From the NCBI RefSeq assembly GCF_000420085.1, contig NZ_ATUG01000001.1, forward strand, positions 310,001-374,000: DNA of 64,000 bases. Direction: 5' to 3'. Source of the stretch: Desulfospira joergensenii DSM 10085. Lineage in GTDB: Bacteria > Desulfobacterota > Desulfobacteria > Desulfobacterales > Desulfobacteraceae. Below are positions 59,895-64,000 of the stretch, in pieces. Under the pieces are notes generated by a model that worked only from the letters and a program-made list of their open reading frames with translations, made no database searches and had not been told where the DNA came from. How positions within the stretch are numbered: the stretch's first letter is position 1; each line of letters opens with the position of its first letter. The position numbers and the translations under genes are program-made.

Positions 59895-62247
59895 AAGATC
59901 CTGTCTGTTTAGAGTTCGTGGGTATTGCCCTATGCTTATACATCAGTCCGGTCTTCTGTACAAGGGCCGGCAGGACCATGAGGTCCCCGGCCAGGGCGGC
60001 CAGGGATGCAGCAGCCACCAGGACGCCCAGGGAAAACACATGGGAAAATGAAGAGAAAACAAGGCCTGCCGATGAAAAAAAGAGCACGGCAGTGGTGGAA
60101 ATCAGGGCCCGGGCCGTCCGGTCATAGGCCCTGCCCAGGCAGAGCAAAACAGGCCTCCCCCCTTTGAGCAGCTCATATCTGAAGGCTGTGAGATAATGGA
60201 TGGAATCATCCACGGACAATCCAAAGGAGATCACCGCCGCAAAAATGGTCAAGGGATCCAGTCCGATCTCCATCCAGCCCATGACTCCGAAAACAGTCAT
60301 TAGGGGCAGGACATTGGGAACCAGGCTCAAAAGGCCCAGGACAGGGGACCGGAGCTGAACCATCATGAACAGGGTGATCACCCCCAGGGCCAGGAAAAGG
60401 GTTCGCAGCTGGGAGGCAACCAGGCCGGTTGTCTGGGATCGCAGATAGATCATCTGTCCGGCCAGGGTGATATCCGCCCGCCGGCCCAGGCTTTTTTCGG
60501 CCCGGTCTTTGATTTCCTGAAGCAGGGCCTCGATCTGATCCGGACTCTGGTCCCGGATATGGACCACAAGACGCAGGGCCCCGGAATCTTTGTCCAGGAA
60601 CGGGGTGATCATCCCGTGGACCGGCATGCCGGACCGAATCTGTTGATAGATCTGTTCCGGCATGATGCCGGCATGGGAAAACCGCAGGGCGGTCCGAAAG
60701 ACAAGGGGGGTTACGGAATCGAGGCTCTCCACCCCCTCCATTTCCCTGATCTTTTTTTCAAAGGCCAGAAGGTCATACCAGAACTGTCTTGAGTCAAAGG
60801 ACCCGGACCTTGGCGCCATGACAAGGGAAAAAGAATACCCCGTGGACAGGTGTTCCCGGATAAAGGCCATCTCCTTTGCCTCGGGGGTGCGATTGAGCAT
60901 GGGCAGGGCCAGATGCCGGTTTGTCCGGATATGGGGAATGCCAAGGGCCATGGCCAGGCAGAAGACAAGGCCGAGGACCAGGGTTGCCCGGGGGAAATGA
61001 AATCCCGGAAGCTTGAGTATCCGGGCCGCCCGGTCCAGCCGGTCCGGCAGCCCGCCGGAACCCGGGGTCTGTTTTATCAGCCGGGGAAGGCCCAGGGAGG
61101 TTAGGGGAAGGGCCAGACAAAAGGAGAGGATCACCCCCAGCCCGATGACAACGCCGGCCTGCCTGACCATGGGCACGGGGCTGATACACAGGCTGAAAAA
61201 ACCGGCCGCCGTGGTCAGGGCGCACATGAAACAGGGACTGAGGATCTGGATGTATGTTCTGGCCAAAGCATTTTTTCCATGCCCGGCTTTTATATTGGCC
61301 TGATACGCGGAAAGGATATGGAAAACCGTGGTGCAGGATGCGATGAGAACAAAGCCGAAGCTGAGGCCCGAGGCCAGATTGATGCGGATCCCCAAAAGGC
61401 CCATCAACCCCAGCACCCAGACCAGGGAAATCAGAGAGGAAATGAGTACCAGTACCGAGGCCCAGAGGGTCTTGAAAAGGTAAAAGGCGACAAGGGTACC
61501 GAATACCAGGCCCAGCCCCCCGAAGATAAGGGCATTGATCAAATTGTACCGTTCAAAAGCGGCCCGGAGGACCGGGAGGCCTGCGGCAAAGGATGGTGGA
61601 TGTCCCGGAAAGGCCTCTCTTATGATTTTCTTTATCCGGGAGACTCGGTTTTCCAGCCTGAATCCGTTCAATCTCTCATTATCAATCCGGATCACCAGCC
61701 CCAGGATCTTCATGTCCTGGGAAACCAGCTGGCTCACCCCGGGAAGGAGCTGACCCAGCCCGGTAATGACGGATGGCGTCCAGGGGCCGGACAGCTCAGG
61801 GAAACCCGGCAGGTCGGTAGATGCGGCCTTTTCCAGGTCTGTCACCTCAAGGATTCCGTCCAGACCGGTAATGCTTTCCCGGATCTTTTTTATTCTTTTT
61901 CGGAGATCCGGGTCTGGGATCTCCATTCCGTGGGCAACGGCCAGAAGAAGATAATCGTCTATTCCAAAGGTCCGGACAAAAGCCTGGTGGGCCCTGGCAG
62001 ATTCGGCGTCTCCGGTGCCAAAGGAGACCCCTGAATTATCCAGCCGTGTCTGAAAGGCAAATCCGGCCATGACCAGGGTGGCGAGAACCAGAATAAAGGT
62101 TCTTCCCCTGCCCTGCTCTGCCAGGACAGCGGCGATTTTCTCCCTTTGGAAAAATGAAAAGATCCCGCTCCCCTGACCGGATTCAGGGAATTCACCGTGG
62201 TCGGGGCCTGCCGGACCGGAGCTGTTTCGCCCCCTCTTAAAGATCAT
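59887..62247 (-). CDS. RND-superfamily (MMPL/HAE3-type) transporter
   Basis: About 786 residues with twelve TM helices in two halves, each with a large periplasmic loop. TM1 is at about 50 (FILVLATLVMAGFAF). The first bundle begins around YNLINALIFGGLGLVFGTLVAFYLF. The second half includes LGVITLFMMVQLRSPVLGLLSLVPNVLPLMTVFGVMGW and the RND signature FAAVISFGLSVDDSIHYLTAFRYE. It resembles hopanoid/lipid-type HAE3 exporters rather than AcrB (about 1,030 residues). I chose the ATG at 62247 over a TTG at 62268; it overlaps the stop of the upstream transporter gene by 11 nt. Confidence 0.9.
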   Translation of the reverse strand: MIFKRGRNSSGPAGPDHGEFPESGQGSGIFSFFQREKIAAVLAEQGRGRTFILVLATLVMAGFAFQTRLDNSGVSFGTGDAESARAHQAFVRTFGIDDYLLLAVAHGMEIPDPDLRKRIKKIRESITGLDGILEVTDLEKAASTDLPGFPELSGPWTPSVITGLGQLLPGVSQLVSQDMKILGLVIRIDNERLNGFRLENRVSRIKKIIREAFPGHPPSFAAGLPVLRAAFERYNLINALIFGGLGLVFGTLVAFYLFKTLWASVLVLISSLISLVWVLGLMGLLGIRINLASGLSFGFVLIASCTTVFHILSAYQANIKAGHGKNALARTYIQILSPCFMCALTTAAGFFSLCISPVPMVRQAGVVIGLGVILSFCLALPLTSLGLPRLIKQTPGSGGLPDRLDRAARILKLPGFHFPRATLVLGLVFCLAMALGIPHIRTNRHLALPMLNRTPEAKEMAFIREHLSTGYSFSLVMAPRSGSFDSRQFWYDLLAFEKKIREMEGVESLDSVTPLVFRTALRFSHAGIMPEQIYQQIRSGMPVHGMITPFLDKDSGALRLVVHIRDQSPDQIEALLQEIKDRAEKSLGRRADITLAGQMIYLRSQTTGLVASQLRTLFLALGVITLFMMVQLRSPVLGLLSLVPNVLPLMTVFGVMGWMEIGLDPLTIFAAVISFGLSVDDSIHYLTAFRYELLKGGRPVLLCLGRAYDRTARALISTTAVLFFSSAGLVFSSFSHVFSLGVLVAAASLAALAGDLMVLPALVQKTGLMYKHRAIPTNSKQTGSYD

Positions 62248-64000
62248 CCTTTTTCCCGGAAGGCTCAATTACCAATTTGTCCCGGATATCCTTTTCAATC
62301 CCCTTTTCCAGGGCCTTTTGGGAGGCTTTTTCGAGCTTGGCCTTTTCCTTCTGGGCCTTTTGCCTTGCCTGTCTGGCCCTCTGCTTTATGGCCTCAATGA
62401 GTTTTTCCTCCCTTTCCCCGCCGCTCTCCTGTTCTTTTTCCATGGCCTCCAACCGGGTCTGGGCCTCCTCTGCCGCCCTCACAGCCTCTTTTTCTGCGGC
62501 AGAGGCCCGGGCCACGGCATGTTCAAGCTCATCGTATACAGCGGCAAGTTCCCCGATTCTCCCCTCTTCAGGGGCGGCATCCAGATCCATTGGAATGGCC
62601 GCCATCACCATTGCCGTGGTGGCAAGATCCGGCAGAACGGTTTCCGGCTCATATTTGGAAAAAATCATGGGAAGATCCTTTTCCAATGTATAGGGCAGGA
62701 ATACCAGATCCGCCTCTTTTGAATTTGCCAAAAGGGTCTCCCGGTCCAGACCCAGGATGATGGAGGGTTCGGCCTCGATCCTGAAATCCTCCAGAATCTC
62801 CTGGAGTTCTTCTCTGATCTCCTGGTTATCCCGGTCATAATTAATTGCCATGAGATGGATGGAAGCCGAGTCTGCCTTCCGGGAACGGGTTGCCAGGTAG
62901 GCCAGCAAGAGCATGAGACGGCCGGTATCATCCCCGTTCCACCAGACATCGATTCTCCTGATTTTTTCCTCCCCGGGTTTCTCCGGGGCTGGAACCAATG
63001 GTTTGGCGTTGAGGATCAGGGTATTGCACCGGGCCCGGACAGCCGGTTTCAGATATTTTTTCAGGTCGGGCAGAACCTTATCCGGAATTTTATTGAAATC
63101 CTGCCAGGAAAAGAGAACGGTATTCGCCTTTACCGGCCCCAGCCCATAGGACTGGAACAGGGTGTTTGCCGCAGAGTCCAGGTCCATCCCGGCCACGACC
63201 AGGGGAAAGGCCCGGAACTCTCCCTCCTGGATCTCCCGGGTCATTTGATCCTGGGCAATCTGTTTCAGTTTCATGGCCCGGTATCCTTTTCCCCGGACCA
63301 GCCTGACCGCGGTGGTAATCCCGGAGCCGCCTTCGATCAGGCTTGAAAACCGAAGAAGCCCGGACAATGTGTCTGTGTCATTGGAAAAGATCAGCACATA
63401 GGGCCGCCACTCCCTGGGATGCTCCACATCTTCCGAGGCATTCAAAAGGCCGGACCTTACCTGCTGGAGATAATGGGATCTTCGGCTGTCTGCCCACCGG
63501 ACCGGGCCGTGGACCCGGCGCAGGTATTGATAGACGGCGAAAAGTACGGCCGAGGACGCGATGCCGGTTTTCATGTCAATGGCCATCATCACGAAAAGGC
63601 AGGCCAGGAACCCGGCCATGCTGAAGTACCGGTGATACCATTTGAACCGCGGCCGGAAGGAGGGGCTCAGGGTGGAGGCCTCAAAATAGGTGGCATAGTT
63701 GAGCAGCCCGTAGGAGATGAGAAAAAACATGGAAACGATCCCGGCGATCAGGTCCAGCTGTCCCAGGGAGATGACAGCGACCGCCAGAAACAGGGAAAAG
63801 AGCACGCCCCTTCTGGGATTGTTCCCGGGTCCGGCCCCCTTGGAAAAAGGATTTAAGATTTTAAATATCTTATCACCGGAAAGGGATTGAAGGATTCTGG
63901 GCGCACCCAGGAAAGAGGCCATTGCCGAAGACAGGGTGGCGGCGATGACCCCTGCGTCGATGAGAAATCCCAGGACTGCGGTCTTGTTCATGGTATTGTA
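62237..64000 (-). CDS. SLC12-like cation-chloride cotransporter, 5' end cut by window
   Basis: At least 587 residues; the frame is open to the window edge (YNT before MNKTAVLG), so the start lies outside. The membrane part includes LIDAGVIAATLSSAMASFLGAPRILQSL, typical of APC/SLC12 transporters, and four further helices to about 150. A cytoplasmic domain like that of SLC12 follows (WRPYVLIFSNDTDTLSGLLRFSSLIEGGSGITTAVRL...IDVWWNGDDTGRLMLLLAYLA). The C-terminus is a long charged coiled coil (AAEKEAVRAAEEAQTRLEAMEKEQ...KAQKEKAKLEKASQKALEKG), an unusual addition. Confidence 0.85.
   Translation of the reverse strand, partial: YNTMNKTAVLGFLIDAGVIAATLSSAMASFLGAPRILQSLSGDKIFKILNPFSKGAGPGNNPRRGVLFSLFLAVAVISLGQLDLIAGIVSMFFLISYGLLNYATYFEASTLSPSFRPRFKWYHRYFSMAGFLACLFVMMAIDMKTGIASSAVLFAVYQYLRRVHGPVRWADSRRSHYLQQVRSGLLNASEDVEHPREWRPYVLIFSNDTDTLSGLLRFSSLIEGGSGITTAVRLVRGKGYRAMKLKQIAQDQMTREIQEGEFRAFPLVVAGMDLDSAANTLFQSYGLGPVKANTVLFSWQDFNKIPDKVLPDLKKYLKPAVRARCNTLILNAKPLVPAPEKPGEEKIRRIDVWWNGDDTGRLMLLLAYLATRSRKADSASIHLMAINYDRDNQEIREELQEILEDFRIEAEPSIILGLDRETLLANSKEADLVFLPYTLEKDLPMIFSKYEPETVLPDLATTAMVMAAIPMDLDAAPEEGRIGELAAVYDELEHAVARASAAEKEAVRAAEEAQTRLEAMEKEQESGGEREEKLIEAIKQRARQARQKAQKEKAKLEKASQKALEKGIEKDIRDKLVIEPSGKKDDL

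Noticed and set aside
1..64000. CRISPR arrays, rRNA or tRNA genes, insertion sequences with transposase, integrases
   Set aside because: None was found: no regularly spaced repeats, no cloverleaf-like sequences, and no transposase or integrase reading frame, even in the accessory region.

Overview
The window looks like chromosomal DNA of an anaerobic, respiratory Desulfobacterota bacterium, most likely a Desulfobacterales-type sulfate or sulfur-compound reducer. This is inferred from gene content only: an octaheme c-type cytochrome, several Tat-exported or membrane-bound iron-sulfur proteins, a DUF3373 outer-membrane protein, PAS-type sigma-54 activators, a PEP-CTERM-like sorting tail, and dense GC-rich coding. 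No rRNA, tRNA or CRISPR array was seen.

Layout. 1-3.3 kb: a DUF3373 porin-like gene (cut by the window start), divergent from a sigma-54 activator. 3.3-8.1 kb: small housekeeping genes (ArfB, tautomerase, SYLF lipoprotein, S1-domain RNA-binding protein). 8.2-11.2 kb: a redox operon encoding a Cache-domain protein, a Tat-exported DUF362 protein and a NapH/NapG-like polyferredoxin. 11.7-13.6 kb: pterin dehydratase, flavodoxin, phosphoglycolate phosphatase. 14-20.9 kb: an accessory region, AT-rich at both ends. It holds a TcmP/DUF5131 (three-Cys-motif) pair facing a four-gene operon: an excisionase-HTH/SF2 helicase fusion, a zinc ribbon, a PD-(D/E)xK-like protein and DUF3010. A 34-nt near-palindrome lies upstream of that operon. 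21-23.1 kb: an aminotransferase and a HigBA-type toxin-antitoxin pair whose toxin gene is frameshifted. 23.2-28.6 kb: one operon for amino-acid-type ABC uptake, AroM, imidazolonepropionase (HutI) and a GntR/FCD regulator, with a matching operator. 28.8-31.6 kb: a RuvC-like protein and a SAM/MTA/adenine salvage group. 31.7-33.1 kb: an EamA transporter and a CYTH protein.

33.1-40.2 kb holds a second sigma-54 activator between two electron-transfer operons. One encodes thioredoxin-like, four-cluster Fe-S and small membrane proteins. The other encodes a triple rhodanese, an octaheme cytochrome and cytochrome b. Both have clear -24/-12 promoters. The two activators of the window share an identically spaced five-Cys pattern in the PAS region and the same TTAACA-N2-TGTTAA operator pair upstream. 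This makes a duplicated redox or sulfur-responsive control circuit likely.

40.5-51.1 kb: a response regulator/CheW/hybrid kinase operon, the pst-phoU phosphate operon in an unusual gene order, and a chemoreceptor. 51.2-54.2 kb: the Mla lipid-transport operon. 54.3-64 kb: a 263-nt nested inverted repeat, a GAF-SpoIIE phosphatase with an anti-sigma kinase, small genes, a decayed PEP-CTERM-like gene, PilZ, SRPBCC and RND proteins, and an SLC12-like transporter cut by the window end.
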